Counted from the first letter of the stretch, positions 18,901 through 27,290 are shown. The stretch: 64,000 bases of DNA from JANQIO01 sp038746745 (GCA_038746745.1 JBCDKJ010000003.1:1-64000); one strand, 5' to 3'. Translations and numbers: made by a program. The notes: generated by a model from the sequence alone, not told the origin.

Positions 18901-19207
18901 GATCAGGTTGGTATTCAAAGACTTCGAAGCGGTAGCCGTCGAATCGATTCAAGCCGGACTGTGTACCGATCCAGATAAATCCATAGCGATCCTGCAGTAT
19001 TTTCTGTGCCACGTTTTGGGAAAGGCCTGCGTCTGCGGCGACGTGGGCAAAGTGAATACGCGAGCGGGTGCCTGGCGTTTGCATTCCCTCGTCACTGGCG
19101 GAGACAGATTGTTGCAATGCAAGCAGAAGGGCCGCAGCAAGCGTTAAAGCGACGGCTGTACATGGCGCCTGCAGGAACCGGCACGTATGCAATGGAGGTA
19201 ACAGCAC
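15938..19207 (-). CDS. Membrane sensor histidine kinase with periplasmic beta-propeller (HisKA_2 type)
   Basis: About 1089 residues. A signal/anchor segment (CTAVALTLAAALLLAL) is followed by many two-component-regulator propeller repeats (units such as GFIWIGTQSGLNRFDGY, recurring roughly every 40-50 residues), a Y_Y_Y-type domain (about 700-770), one membrane helix (WWAMALYTIAAIGLIYAG), a short coiled coil, then a HisKA_2 dimerisation box with LLKEVHHRVKNNMQVVSSLL and an ATPase domain (PCGLIINELISNALKHAF). The frame opens at TTG 19300, but GTG 19207 has GGAG five bases upstream and places the signal segment near the N-terminus. Propeller sensors of this type often detect carbohydrates or surface signals; the ligand here is unknown. 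Both neighbours in the operon encode receiver proteins. Confidence 0.9.
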   Translation of the reverse strand: MLLPPLHTCRFLQAPCTAVALTLAAALLLALQQSVSASDEGMQTPGTRSRIHFAHVAADAGLSQNVAQKILQDRYGFIWIGTQSGLNRFDGYRFEVFEYQPDHPQGLTNGWVNDLLEDSNGQLWIATDDGLDRFEPATQSFTHYRHDPADATSLRHNTVRALAQTRDGTLWVGSQGGLSRLGADGHFSHPLQYQPKLGMAEAPGVTTLTSDEQGRLWIGTRTDGVLMLDPDSGAISRVELQQDKATAALPPVINSVLLDRDGSLWVGTLGQGLIQKTAQGEIHAYRHTAGDASSISSDTISKVFQDRQGLIWAGTNRGLSLWPPSARRFERFQNDPDQADSLRDDVVMDIFQDAGGVIWVGTFNGVNRWNPEVTGFAHIKRQEETSTSLPHNKISAFAEGVDNTLWVATLGGGLSHWNMRTNHFKNYQARGDGLGPAEDMVGPLLYDDSGRLWAGTMSAGLSVMEPDSDRFTHFRYSPQQASSLSANAIAALLQDEDGRIWIATYGGGLNEYLGEGRFQRFPQPTESQSQLPANYLVDIEQDGAGGLWLASDGGGVLHFDPDTGTFATLQVDEDGGDLSLDRVICLLQTEQALWIGTRDNGLIRYQDQQWRHFGSEQGLPSNAIYGLLEDTEGNIWISHTRGLTRLRPTTESFTTFDVSHGLQSRDFNDGAYLKLSDGRMVFGGANGFNLFSPQDVTINTHVPPVRLTRFTKFNREVALTQPAHMLDRVTLDYDDYVVGFEFAALDYTDPSRNQYRYMLAGFDREWVYSDGIRQATYTNLSAGNYNFLVQGSNNDGLWNENGLSIAVSVESAPWASWWAMALYTIAAIGLIYAGAQAYSIRLHRDEQNRYSKQLEMLVAERTQELETEITGHKAVEQELSRSLQEKEVLLKEVHHRVKNNMQVVSSLLNIQADTVMDERFKTLLVESQQRIKSMALIHENLYRSDNLLEINFREYIEMLAQGLVRFYRFEALIIDLQLKVDEIFLDIDTAVPCGLIINELISNALKHAFVGRTGEGIICVSFGKNGDHAGYEIQVSDDGHGVSTEVDLASVASMGMEIVRILTEQLEGDWDYRSDSGAVFTIRFPGKRL

Positions 19208-19357
19208 AGAGTCTCCGGACAGTCGTCGTGGTGTGGGGAGTGGCCTATGAGAATGACGAAGGCGTAGAGTAAGACTAGACGAAACCACCAGATTCGCCAA
19301 ATTTTTTATTTTCCGGCGGGATTCGCCATTTTTTTCATTCTAAGTCTTAACGGTCTT

Positions 19358-20302
19358 TCAGGTTAGCTCCTGCACTTTGCGGCGGTAAGTTGGCGCGGAT
19401 ACGCCCGCCAGTACTGCAGCGTCTGTGCGCCTTTCTACGTTCTCTTCTATGAGTCGCAGAAGCAGTAATTGGGCGGCGTGGATGGGATTTTTGCCCGCGC
19501 GTCGACAGGCGTGCAGCCACTGGGGCAGCAGGTTCTGTACGGCTGCCCAGAGAGGGTTTGCTGCATGCGGGCCGCGATCGGTCGGACCGCGTTCGGTCGG
19601 GCCGCGTTCGGTCGGGCCGCTGTCTGCCTGATAGCGAACCAGCTTCCTTCGCAGCGTGCTCTCTGGCATTTCCAGCAACTCCGCCGCCCGCAGGTTAATA
19701 CGTCGCTTGATTTCCAATGCCGCCAGAATCAAGTCACGTTCCAACCAATGGCTTAAGGGTTGCAGTTCGCGCGCATCCAGACAATGCCTGATCTGTGCCC
19801 GAAGTGCATCTTCAAGTTTCGCTTCCAAACCACTGTTGTCCTGCTCTGCCCAGGCAGCAGATGCGGCCGCCGTTGGCGGCGTAGCAGATTTGAGTTGTCC
19901 GGCCTGCTTATCCAGGGAATAGCGATGCAGGGCCATTTCGATAGCAATCTTGAGATCTGGGGTTTCGATAGGCTTCAACACATAGCCGTAGGGCGCTATG
20001 GATTTAGCCCGCGATAGGGTCTCCTCATCAGAGTATGCGGTGAGAAATACAACTGGTGTCTCCTTGATTTCGTTGACACGCCGGGCTACTTCAATGCCGT
20101 CAATGTTGCGTTTCAGGTGAATGTCACACAGCAGCAGGTCCGGCTTGCAGCTTTGCGCCAGCGTCAGGGCCTGATCGGGCGTACGGGCCAGCCCCAGCAC
20201 GCGGTGTCCAATCTCCTCCAGCCGGTTGCGGATGTCACGTGCAACTAAAGCCTCATCCTCCACTACCAGAATGCCGACGGAATTGAGCGCGGTGTCGGTC
20301 AT
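19358..20302 (-). CDS. Response regulator with two Fis-like helix-turn-helix segments
   Basis: A 314-residue protein. The receiver domain (residues 8-125) has VVEDEA, DLLLCDIHL (phosphoacceptor Asp), FLTAYSDEE and GYVLKPIE, closely matching the receiver of the EAL protein two genes away. After a linker come two segments that each resemble a Fis-type DNA-binding unit: LERDLILAALEIKRR with AAELLEMPESTLRRKLVRY, and HAAQLLLLRLIEENVE with AAVLAGVSAPTYRRKVQEL. They are separated by a Gly-Pro-Thr-(Glu/Asp)-Arg repeat linker encoded by a 15-bp tandem repeat. A tandem pair in one chain is unusual. It precedes the kinase gene by about 150 bases and follows the monooxygenase by 15 bases, all on one strand. 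Confidence 0.85.
   Translation of the reverse strand: MTDTALNSVGILVVEDEALVARDIRNRLEEIGHRVLGLARTPDQALTLAQSCKPDLLLCDIHLKRNIDGIEVARRVNEIKETPVVFLTAYSDEETLSRAKSIAPYGYVLKPIETPDLKIAIEMALHRYSLDKQAGQLKSATPPTAAASAAWAEQDNSGLEAKLEDALRAQIRHCLDARELQPLSHWLERDLILAALEIKRRINLRAAELLEMPESTLRRKLVRYQADSGPTERGPTERGPTDRGPHAANPLWAAVQNLLPQWLHACRRAGKNPIHAAQLLLLRLIEENVERRTDAAVLAGVSAPTYRRKVQELT
19571..19620. repeat. 15-bp tandem repeat (3.3 copies) inside response-regulator gene
   Basis: Units starting at 19571, 19586 and 19601 read GCCGCGATCGGTCGG, ACCGCGTTCGGTCGG and GCCGCGTTCGGTCGG, followed by a partial unit. They encode the Gly-Pro-Thr-Glu/Asp-Arg linker between the two Fis-like segments. The unit is a multiple of three, so copy-number change would alter linker length without frameshift. 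Confidence 0.92.
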
Positions 20303-20317
20303 GTGCGCGTCAGTTCC

Positions 20318-21847
20318 TTAGCCGGCGTGTTCTGGGTCGACGTGAGCTTGTGTCCCACCCACGGATTCCAGTGGCGTGAAGATAAGGGCGCCGTCATCCA
20401 GAGGGGCCTTTCGAAACAGGCTGCGGTCTCTGCGATAGTCCTGCGTATTGAGCCAGGGGTCGCAGTCTCCCTGCTTCGGAAGCTTGTGCATCACGCGCTT
20501 AAAGTATCCTGGCGTAAAATCCACTATCCAGTTTTTCGGCACCATGTTTAGATCTTGCTGGCGCAGTGTTGGTGTTACGCTGGCGGCCCCGCGATGCTTA
20601 AGCGCCTTCAATAACCGACAGCTGAATTCTGCGGTCAGGTCCGCGCGCAGCGTCCAACTGGCGTTGATGTAGCCAAAGATGCTCACCAGATTGGGGATCC
20701 CACTGAACATTACCCCTTTGTAGGTGTAGGTGTCGGCCGGGTCGATCAGCTCTCCGTCAATGTGCAGGCTGCTTTCGCCCAGGGTTGCCAGCTCCAGGCC
20801 AGTTGCCGTGATGACAATATCAGCGGTGAGCAGGGCACCAGAGCGCAGCCTGATCCCATCTTTCGTAAAACTCTCGATTTGATCCGTAACGACGCGCGCG
20901 CTGCCGTTACTGATCGCTTTAAAAAGGTCAGAATCCGGAACCGCGCAGAGCCTTTCGTCCCAGGGCTTATAGCGCGGTGTGAAGTGGGTCGAAACGTCAT
21001 AGCCGTCGGGCAGGGCCTTCCTCACTTGATCCAGCAGCAATCCTGCGACTTTGCTTGGTGAGCGGCGAGCCCACTGATAAAACCACTGCTGTATCAGAAT
21101 ATTTTTCCAGCGGGTGATGCCGTACGCCCAGGATGCTGGCAGTAGCCGACGCAAGCCATTGGCGATCCGATCTCTTTCCGGTCTGGCGACCACGTAGCTG
21201 GGTGATCTTTGCAACATGGTGACGCTGGCTGCTGCATCTGCCATGGCCGGCACCAGGGTGACGGCCGTAGCGCCTGAGCCGATTACCACCACTTGCTTGT
21301 TTGCATAGTCCAGATCTTCGGGCCAGAACTGGGGGTGAATGATGCGCCCCTGAAAGTGCTCCATGCCGGGGAAGTCTGGCGTATGGGCACGTTGATAGCT
21401 GTAGTAGCCCGCGCACATCAGAACGAATCTCGCCTTGAACAGTTGGCGACCATTGCCGTCTGCATCTGTGGTAGTGATCGTCCACACAGCACTCTGCGAC
21501 GACCATGCTAAATCGACTACGCGATGCCCGTAGCGGATATGCGACTCGATGTCATGCTCGCGTGCCGTCGCTTTGATGTACTCCCGAATGGCGGGACCGT
21601 CGGCGATGGCTTTTGGGTTGGTCCAGGGCTTAAAGGCATAGCCCAGGGTGTGCATATCGCTATCCGAACGAATGCCAGGATAGCGAAACAGATCCCAGGT
21701 GCCCCCTATGCGTTCGCGACTTTCCAATATCAGATAGCGGTGGTCAGGACAGTGTTTTTGTAAATGTACGGCGGCGCCGATGCCGGACAGGCCCGCGCCG
21801 ACAATAATGACGTCCGTGCTGGTTTCCTCTGGCGCGGCGGCATTCAT
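20318..21847 (-). CDS. Flavin-containing Baeyer-Villiger-type monooxygenase
   Basis: A 509-residue FAD/NADPH enzyme. The N-terminal Rossmann motif is IIVGAGLSGIGAAVHL, the class fingerprint is FQGRIIHPQFWP (FxGxxxHxxxWP, type I Baeyer-Villiger), and the NADPH motif is VVVIGSGATAVTLV. FRYPGIRSDSDMHTLGYAF is also typical. It should oxidise ketones to esters or lactones, or act on related carbonyl compounds; the substrate is unknown. Its ATG overlaps the alkaline phosphatase stop by four bases, so the two are coupled. The response regulator follows 15 bases downstream. Confidence 0.9.
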   Translation of the reverse strand: MNAAAPEETSTDVIIVGAGLSGIGAAVHLQKHCPDHRYLILESRERIGGTWDLFRYPGIRSDSDMHTLGYAFKPWTNPKAIADGPAIREYIKATAREHDIESHIRYGHRVVDLAWSSQSAVWTITTTDADGNGRQLFKARFVLMCAGYYSYQRAHTPDFPGMEHFQGRIIHPQFWPEDLDYANKQVVVIGSGATAVTLVPAMADAAASVTMLQRSPSYVVARPERDRIANGLRRLLPASWAYGITRWKNILIQQWFYQWARRSPSKVAGLLLDQVRKALPDGYDVSTHFTPRYKPWDERLCAVPDSDLFKAISNGSARVVTDQIESFTKDGIRLRSGALLTADIVITATGLELATLGESSLHIDGELIDPADTYTYKGVMFSGIPNLVSIFGYINASWTLRADLTAEFSCRLLKALKHRGAASVTPTLRQQDLNMVPKNWIVDFTPGYFKRVMHKLPKQGDCDPWLNTQDYRRDRSLFRKAPLDDGALIFTPLESVGGTQAHVDPEHAG

Positions 21848-23319
21848 TTTTCGATATCGAACAGGTAGTCGTACATGATGGTGTAGATGTCAGGTTGTGT
21901 GATCATGGCAGGGATGCGCCCCAATCCTTCCTCATTTGCAAACAGCGGCACGTTCACACCGGTATGTTCCTCGTAGGCAAAGTTATTAGTGGCGTAGTTC
22001 ACCGCCATGATACTCCCTTCCGGCGTGCGCAGGCGGCTTAGCTGGCCCGGCGTGAATACTGGAATGCCATAGGCGGAGAACAGACTGTTCTGGGCGATGA
22101 GCTGCGCCGCCTGACCGTGATCGGCTGTAATCAGTACCAGGGTGTTGCCCTGCTCTTTGGCAAAATCCAGAGCAAGGGACACCGCTTCCACCAGCTGCTT
22201 GAGCTCTCCAATGGAACCACAGGCCCGGCGCTGATGAGACGCCTTATCGATGGAGGCTGACTCCACCATAAGAAAGAAACCCCGGGGATTACGCAGTCGC
22301 TGCAGCGCCAGGTCCGTCATCTCAACCAGCGTGGGCGTGTCTGCGAACGCCGGATTATCCTCGCAGCCCATGGGTTCGGGCATAGCGACGCTGCCGATGT
22401 ATTGATTCAGGTAGTTCGCCCAACTGGGACGCGGTGATTCCGAACTGCGTCCTCCCTCGCCGCGCCAGCGCTCCGGTAAATGGCTCTCGGCGAACAGTCC
22501 AAGCAGGCGCTTCTCAGAAGCTACTTGCTGAACGTCTGGAAGGCTGGTCAGAACCGCAAAACCGTTTTGCTCTGCCAGGCTGATGATGCTCTGATCGCCC
22601 TCTTCTGTGGGCGTATCGAAGTGCTTGAGGCCGCCCCCCAGCGCCACATCCAAGCTCGAAGATGCAATTTGTTCTGCAATGGAACCGGGCCCTCCGTTAG
22701 CCTTTAACAGATGCTTGCAGGGCGGCAGTGAGGCAAAGCCTATTTTGGCGCCCTGCATGGCTGCGGGGTTCTCGCAGTAGCGCAGACTCATATGGGCAAC
22801 AAAGGACGCAGGTGTGGCGTCGGTAATACTGGAGGTGGCAACCAGTCCCGTGCGCAGTCCCGCAGCCTTTGCCTTTTGAACGATACTGGGAAAGGCGGTT
22901 CTGCCGTCGGGCGCCATGGCAATGCGCGCACGTGAGGTGACCTTACCGGTGGCCATAGCCGTGGCACTGTTGGCAGAATCTGCAACGTACACGGTTCTAC
23001 CCTGCTCATCGACGGTAAGTACCTGCACGGCGGCGCGCAGAGGCATCTCGTCCAGCAGCAGGCGTCCTCTGGCGCCCTCAAGGTAATTCCTGGCTATCGT
23101 GATCTGCTGATCACCCATGCCATCGCCAATGAATAAAACTACGTTACGCGGAGAATCTTCAGGACGTGCAAGCGATTGCGCCTGAAAATCCTGGCCATGG
23201 GTGGTGGCTGCCACCAGCAGTAGTCCAAACAGTAGTAGTCCAAACAAAGTGCTAGCCTGCCTGAGGCCGCGGTGTAAACAGAATCTGTCGATACGTTTGC
23301 TAGAAAGAGAGAATGCCAC
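21844..23319 (-). CDS. Secreted alkaline phosphatase (PhoA family)
   Basis: A 491-residue periplasmic or secreted phosphomonoesterase. A hydrophobic signal (LFGLLLFGLLLVAATTHG) is followed by the metal site NVVLFIGDGMGDQQ, the catalytic serine region ADSANSATAMATGK, and late metal ligands VESASIDKASHQR and LVLITADHGQAAQL. The start codon is GTG at 23319 in a frame without a strong ribosome site; a start closer to the signal segment is possible. Downstream of dinB by 58 bases and coupled to the monooxygenase. No Pho box was identified, so regulation by phosphate is only a possibility. Confidence 0.9.
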   Translation of the reverse strand: MAFSLSSKRIDRFCLHRGLRQASTLFGLLLFGLLLVAATTHGQDFQAQSLARPEDSPRNVVLFIGDGMGDQQITIARNYLEGARGRLLLDEMPLRAAVQVLTVDEQGRTVYVADSANSATAMATGKVTSRARIAMAPDGRTAFPSIVQKAKAAGLRTGLVATSSITDATPASFVAHMSLRYCENPAAMQGAKIGFASLPPCKHLLKANGGPGSIAEQIASSSLDVALGGGLKHFDTPTEEGDQSIISLAEQNGFAVLTSLPDVQQVASEKRLLGLFAESHLPERWRGEGGRSSESPRPSWANYLNQYIGSVAMPEPMGCEDNPAFADTPTLVEMTDLALQRLRNPRGFFLMVESASIDKASHQRRACGSIGELKQLVEAVSLALDFAKEQGNTLVLITADHGQAAQLIAQNSLFSAYGIPVFTPGQLSRLRTPEGSIMAVNYATNNFAYEEHTGVNVPLFANEEGLGRIPAMITQPDIYTIMYDYLFDIEK

Positions 23320-23377
23320 GGCGCTGTTTTATCGAAGGCGTGGAATCAGAGTACTGCTGTGCTGACAAAACGGTCAA

Positions 23378-24454
23378 TCATCCCTCCTGGAACAGGTTTA
23401 ACTGGTCTAGATTGTCGCCACCGCGGGGTTCCAGTCGCAAACCGGCGCCCAGTAGGCGCACTGTCAGGGGCTTGCGCTGCCGGGCTCCCGTTAAGAGCCT
23501 TCGGAAGTCGGCGACTGCCAGCCAACTGCCGCCACGCTCTTCATAGGCCTCCTCCAAAGTCGTTTGAGTGAAGTCCCTGAACTTCACCTTTACAAAGCGT
23601 TTCACTGGCAGGTATTGCTGTTCGATCTTGCCGAAGCGCTCTGACAGCTCTGCCAGCAGATCGTCCAGTGCGCTAAACAGTGTCGCCTCATCCCCGAGGT
23701 CCTGGGCGTAGGTGCGCTCCACGCTGATGGATTTGCGCAGCCGGCTGGTTTTTACCTCACGGTCATCGCGCCCGTGCGCCAGGTCCGCCAGCCTTGAGCC
23801 GTATTTGCCAAAGCGGCGCACCAGGTCGGTAAGAGGTACGTCCTGCAGATCACCGCAGGTGATAACCCCCATCTTCGCCAGCTTTTCAGTAGTGACTTTC
23901 CCAACTCCATTAATGCGAGAAACAGGCAGCGCGTACACAAAGTCGGCGACCTGCCCCGGTGCGATGGTGAACTGACCGTCGGGCTTGTCCCAGTCGCTGG
24001 CTACCTTGGCAAGAAACTTGTTGGGAGCAACGCCTGCGGATACCGTCAGCGCCAGCTCCTCGCGCACTCTGCGCCGAATCTCCTGGGCAATCAGGGTGGC
24101 GCTGCCGCCAAAGTGCACACTGTCACTTACATCCAGATAGGCCTCATCGAGCGAGAGCGGTTCGATGCGATCCGTAAAGTCTGCAAAAATGTCCCGGAAC
24201 TGCCCCGAGATGCGGCGATACAGGTCAAAGCGCGGCGGGATGATTTGCAGCTCAGGACACAACTGTTTGGCGCGCGCCGAGGGCAGGGCAGAGCGCACTC
24301 CAAACTGCCGCGCGGCGTAGTTTGCGGTGGCGATAACCCCGCGGCGTTCCGAGCTTCCGCCCACGGCGATGGGCTGGTCGCGCAGCGCGGGGTTCTCCCG
24401 CATCTCTACGGAGGCATAAAACGCGTCAGCGTCAATGTGGATGATTTTGCGCAT
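23378..24454 (-). CDS. dinB: DNA polymerase IV
   Basis: A 358-residue Y-family translesion polymerase. Catalytic motifs are IIHIDADAFYASVE and PLSLDEAYLDVS, with fingers/thumb helix-hairpin-helix VSRINGVGKVTTEKLAKMGV and the little-finger domain at the C-terminus. The protein ends with QLNLFQEG, a clear beta-clamp binding motif (QLxLF). The open frame extends to 24598, but the ATG at 24454 (MRKIIHID) matches the family N-terminus; it lies 23 bases inside the 3' end of the ABC exporter gene, so the two overlap. No LexA box was recognised nearby. Confidence 0.95.
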   Translation of the reverse strand: MRKIIHIDADAFYASVEMRENPALRDQPIAVGGSSERRGVIATANYAARQFGVRSALPSARAKQLCPELQIIPPRFDLYRRISGQFRDIFADFTDRIEPLSLDEAYLDVSDSVHFGGSATLIAQEIRRRVREELALTVSAGVAPNKFLAKVASDWDKPDGQFTIAPGQVADFVYALPVSRINGVGKVTTEKLAKMGVITCGDLQDVPLTDLVRRFGKYGSRLADLAHGRDDREVKTSRLRKSISVERTYAQDLGDEATLFSALDDLLAELSERFGKIEQQYLPVKRFVKVKFRDFTQTTLEEAYEERGGSWLAVADFRRLLTGARQRKPLTVRLLGAGLRLEPRGGDNLDQLNLFQEG

Positions 24455-26234
24455 ATTGCTTCTGCTGCGCCTGCCAAAGCGCTGCATAAATGCCCTGCTG
24501 TGCCAGCAGCGAATGGTGGTCGCCCTGTTCGACCAGACGGCCAGCCTCGAGAACGAGAATTTTGTCTGCATCCACAATCGTGGATAGTCGATGTGCAATC
24601 ACCAGACTGGTGTGGCCGGACGAGATTTCTTCCAGCGCCGCGAGTATGGCGCGCTCGGACCGACTATCCAGTGAAGAAGTGGCCTCATCAAATACCAGAA
24701 TCGGAGGGCGTTTAAGCAGCGTTCTTGCGATGGCAACGCGTTGCTTTTCGCCGCCAGAGAGTTTCAGTCCGCGCTCACCGACCAGCGTCTCCTCCCGGTC
24801 TGGAAGGTGGTCAATAAACTCTTCCAGGTGGGCGAGTCGAATGGCCTCGTGCACTTCGCTGTCTGTTGCAGCCGGGTTTCCGTAGCGTATGTTCTCAAAC
24901 AGGCTGTCGTTAAACAGTACCGTGTCCTGCGGCACAATACCGATCGCCTCGCGCAAAGAGAGCTGCGTGACATCGCTGATGTCCTGCCCATCGATGCGAA
25001 TGTGGCCGCGGTCGGGATCATAAAATCGAAACAGCAGCTTCACGAGGGTGGACTTGCCTGCGCCGGATGCGCCTACAACCGCGACATTCTGGCCGGGTTC
25101 AATCGCGAAGCTGAGATCCTGGATGATGGGCCTGGCGGCAGAATAGGCGAAGTCCACCTGCTCAAAGGCGACCGCGCCTTCAGTTATCTGTAGCGTCTTT
25201 GCGTCAGGTCTATCGACCACGCGGGCTTTGACCGAAAGTAGCGCAAACAGCTGTTCAATGCTGGCCAATGCGCCTTTGATTTCGCGAAACACAAAGCCCA
25301 GAAAGTTCAGTGGCAGAAAGAGCTGAATCATGAACTGGTTGACCAGAATAAAGTCTCCCAGTGTCATCACCCCGCTACGGACGTCGGTGGCAGCCATGCC
25401 GATCATGCAGGTTTGCGCCACGGCGATGATCAGAGCCTGTCCGCCGTTGAGGCCAAACAGAGACAGCCGATTGCGGCGTCTCGCCTGTTCCCAGCGGGCC
25501 AAACCGAGGTCGTACCGGCGCGCCTCAAACTCTTCATTGGTGAAATACTTGACGGTCTCGAAGTTCATTAGACTGTCGACGGCACGTGTGTTGCTTTCCG
25601 AGTCCGCCTCATTCATTTCCCGCACATACTGCGTTCGCCACTCCGTGGCGCGCAGAGAGAAACCCGCATATACAACTACCGAAAAGACGGTAACACTCGC
25701 ATAAGCAACGCCGTATTGACTGAATAGAATGGCGGCCACTACGCAAATCTCAAACAGCGTCGGGGCGATGTTGAAGATGAAGAAGCGCATCAGGAAACTG
25801 ATGCCGGAGATGCCACGCTCCATGTCCCGCGCCAGGCCACCAGTGCGTCGGTTCAGGTGAAAGCTGAGGTCCAGCGCGTGCAGATGCTGAAACACCTGCA
25901 GCCCAACCCGGCGCATGGCACGCTCTGTCACCCGGCCAAAAACCGTATCGCGCAGCTCGCCAAAAAACACGTTTGCGAAGCGAGCGCCACCGTAGGCAGC
26001 AACCAGCGCCAGTAACGCGAGGCTGGACAGACTCGCTGCGTCAGCATCCAGGGCGTCTACCAGGTACTTCAGCAGAAATGGAATCAAAATCACTGCGCCC
26101 TTGGCCAGCATCATGCACAGCAATGCCACGGCAATGCGCTGGCGTGACTCCCAGACGAAAGGCCAGAGCCGTCGAACCACCTGCAGTATCAGTGGGCCAG
26201 TCTCAGTGCTTTCTGGTTTTACCTGGGTATCCAA
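24432..26234 (-). CDS. Atm1-type ABC exporter (half-transporter)
   Basis: A 600-residue fused membrane/ATPase protein of the Atm1/HMT1 family, which exports glutathione-linked sulfur or metal conjugates. The membrane domain spans residues 20-325 with the family segment DSLMNFETVKYFTNEEFEARRY and preceding TEWRTQYVREMNEADSE. The nucleotide-binding domain has Walker A GASGAGKST, signature LSGGEKQRVAIARTLL and Walker B ILVFDEATSSLD. The start is TTG at 26234 with AGGA six bases upstream. It lies 26 bases behind the outer-membrane-like gene and overlaps dinB at its 3' end. Confidence 0.9.
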   Translation of the reverse strand: MDTQVKPESTETGPLILQVVRRLWPFVWESRQRIAVALLCMMLAKGAVILIPFLLKYLVDALDADAASLSSLALLALVAAYGGARFANVFFGELRDTVFGRVTERAMRRVGLQVFQHLHALDLSFHLNRRTGGLARDMERGISGISFLMRFFIFNIAPTLFEICVVAAILFSQYGVAYASVTVFSVVVYAGFSLRATEWRTQYVREMNEADSESNTRAVDSLMNFETVKYFTNEEFEARRYDLGLARWEQARRRNRLSLFGLNGGQALIIAVAQTCMIGMAATDVRSGVMTLGDFILVNQFMIQLFLPLNFLGFVFREIKGALASIEQLFALLSVKARVVDRPDAKTLQITEGAVAFEQVDFAYSAARPIIQDLSFAIEPGQNVAVVGASGAGKSTLVKLLFRFYDPDRGHIRIDGQDISDVTQLSLREAIGIVPQDTVLFNDSLFENIRYGNPAATDSEVHEAIRLAHLEEFIDHLPDREETLVGERGLKLSGGEKQRVAIARTLLKRPPILVFDEATSSLDSRSERAILAALEEISSGHTSLVIAHRLSTIVDADKILVLEAGRLVEQGDHHSLLAQQGIYAALWQAQQKQYAQNHPH

Positions 26235-26260
26235 TAGCTATCCTGTTGGGGCGTGTTGCT

Positions 26261-27223
26261 TCAGAGATCGCCAATGATCATCTCTAACCTTAATCTTATC
26301 GAGGCGACGCCCTCGCGTTCCTCGTCTTTGGATCGCCGACGCCAGGCGTACCGTGGTTCCACTTCCCAGAATAACCAGTCAGGTCCCAGCCGTCGGCGCA
26401 GTCCTAGTCCCACACCTCGGGTGCGCAGCAGTTCCGGGTCGGTGTCGCCCTGTATGAATACAAACGACCGAAAGGCGGTCTCCGTATCAAACCGGCGCAT
26501 GAACTCCAACCGCGTTCTCCATTCACCGCCACGCGTCTCTTCGCCCCACTCCAGTCGGTTGGCCCAGCGAAGCAGGTTGTTATCAGAGAGCGCGTGGTCA
26601 ATGTCGAACCGGGTCAGGCTGGTGAATCCGTCACCAGGCACAAAAAAGACTTCCTCACTAAAGCGATACCGAGCCTCCTTCCATAGTGGGTTTTCGCGCC
26701 GGTAGCGCGCGCCGACTTTGAAGTTGGGCCCCGATTTGACACCGGCAAACAAAAACGCAGAGGACCGCTTTTTTCTGCGCACCTGGTACTGCACGCCGGC
26801 AGCGGAATCACCGTTGGCCGCGATGCCCGGGTCGTAAAAGTCCTGATCAAAGTCGCCGTCTTCGCCGGAAAACAGCAGACTCACACGATTGTTCGCCTGG
26901 GGCAGATGCACTTTGCCAGTGACTTTGAGCTTCACATCCGTGCCGTCTTGCTCGTCCCACTCGAGCTGAGGGCGCAGGCGCACCAAACTCTTTGGTTCAT
27001 CCTGCACATCGCGGGCATGTCCAAAGAATCCATCAACCCAGGTGGCAAGAGCGTCGCTGCGATTATCGATTGTTGCGTAGCCTCGCTCCAGCCAGCTCTT
27101 ATTGCTGAGCTCTTCTGCGGCGGGCTTACCGTTGACTGCCGACTCGGTGAGTTCTTCCTCAGCGCCCACAGCGACGGAGGCCAGCGACAATGCGATCAGA
27201 GCTGAATGGCGCAATAGGACCAC
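26261..27223 (-). CDS. Probable outer-membrane beta-barrel protein, function unknown
   Basis: A 320-residue protein with a plausible signal peptide (LIALSLASVAVGAEEE). The mature part alternates short amphipathic strands rich in Arg, Glu and aromatic residues (VSLLFSGEDGDFDQDF; AFLFAGVKSGPNFKVGARY; RTRLEFMRRFDTETAF; WLFWEVEPRYAWRRRS), a pattern of outer-membrane barrels. I do not recognise a named family. The start is a GTG at 27223 directly following a GTGA-N6-TCAC palindrome; a TTG a few codons later is an alternative. Upstream of the Atm1-type exporter on the same strand, but a link is unproven. Confidence 0.65.
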   Translation of the reverse strand: MVLLRHSALIALSLASVAVGAEEELTESAVNGKPAAEELSNKSWLERGYATIDNRSDALATWVDGFFGHARDVQDEPKSLVRLRPQLEWDEQDGTDVKLKVTGKVHLPQANNRVSLLFSGEDGDFDQDFYDPGIAANGDSAAGVQYQVRRKKRSSAFLFAGVKSGPNFKVGARYRRENPLWKEARYRFSEEVFFVPGDGFTSLTRFDIDHALSDNNLLRWANRLEWGEETRGGEWRTRLEFMRRFDTETAFRSFVFIQGDTDPELLRTRGVGLGLRRRLGPDWLFWEVEPRYAWRRRSKDEEREGVASIRLRLEMIIGDL

Positions 27224-27225
27224 AA

Positions 27226-27239
27226 GTGACCTGTCTCAC
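27226..27239. promoter_or_regulatory. Candidate Crp-type operator (GTGA-N6-TCAC)
   Basis: GTGACCTGTCTCAC is a perfect half-site pair with the six-base spacing of Crp/Vfr sites. It lies in the divergent region just before the barrel-protein start (27223) and 51 bases before the NTF2-like ATG (27291). A Crp-like regulator is encoded in the window, but one such match can occur by chance. Confidence 0.3.
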
Positions 27240-27290
27240 GTGCCGGTTAATTGGGTCATAATACGTGAAACCCACTGCGAGAACTTTGAC

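Noticed and set aside
19290..19345. Possible leader peptide (MANPAGK) upstream of the propeller kinase
   Set aside because: The frame is only seven codons with no ribosome site; it shares a short GGCGAAT repeat with the kinase frame, so it may be chance or slippage.
20997..21506. 169-codon frame inside the monooxygenase gene
   Set aside because: The monooxygenase frame carries all the expected cofactor motifs, and this one shows no domain or ribosome site.
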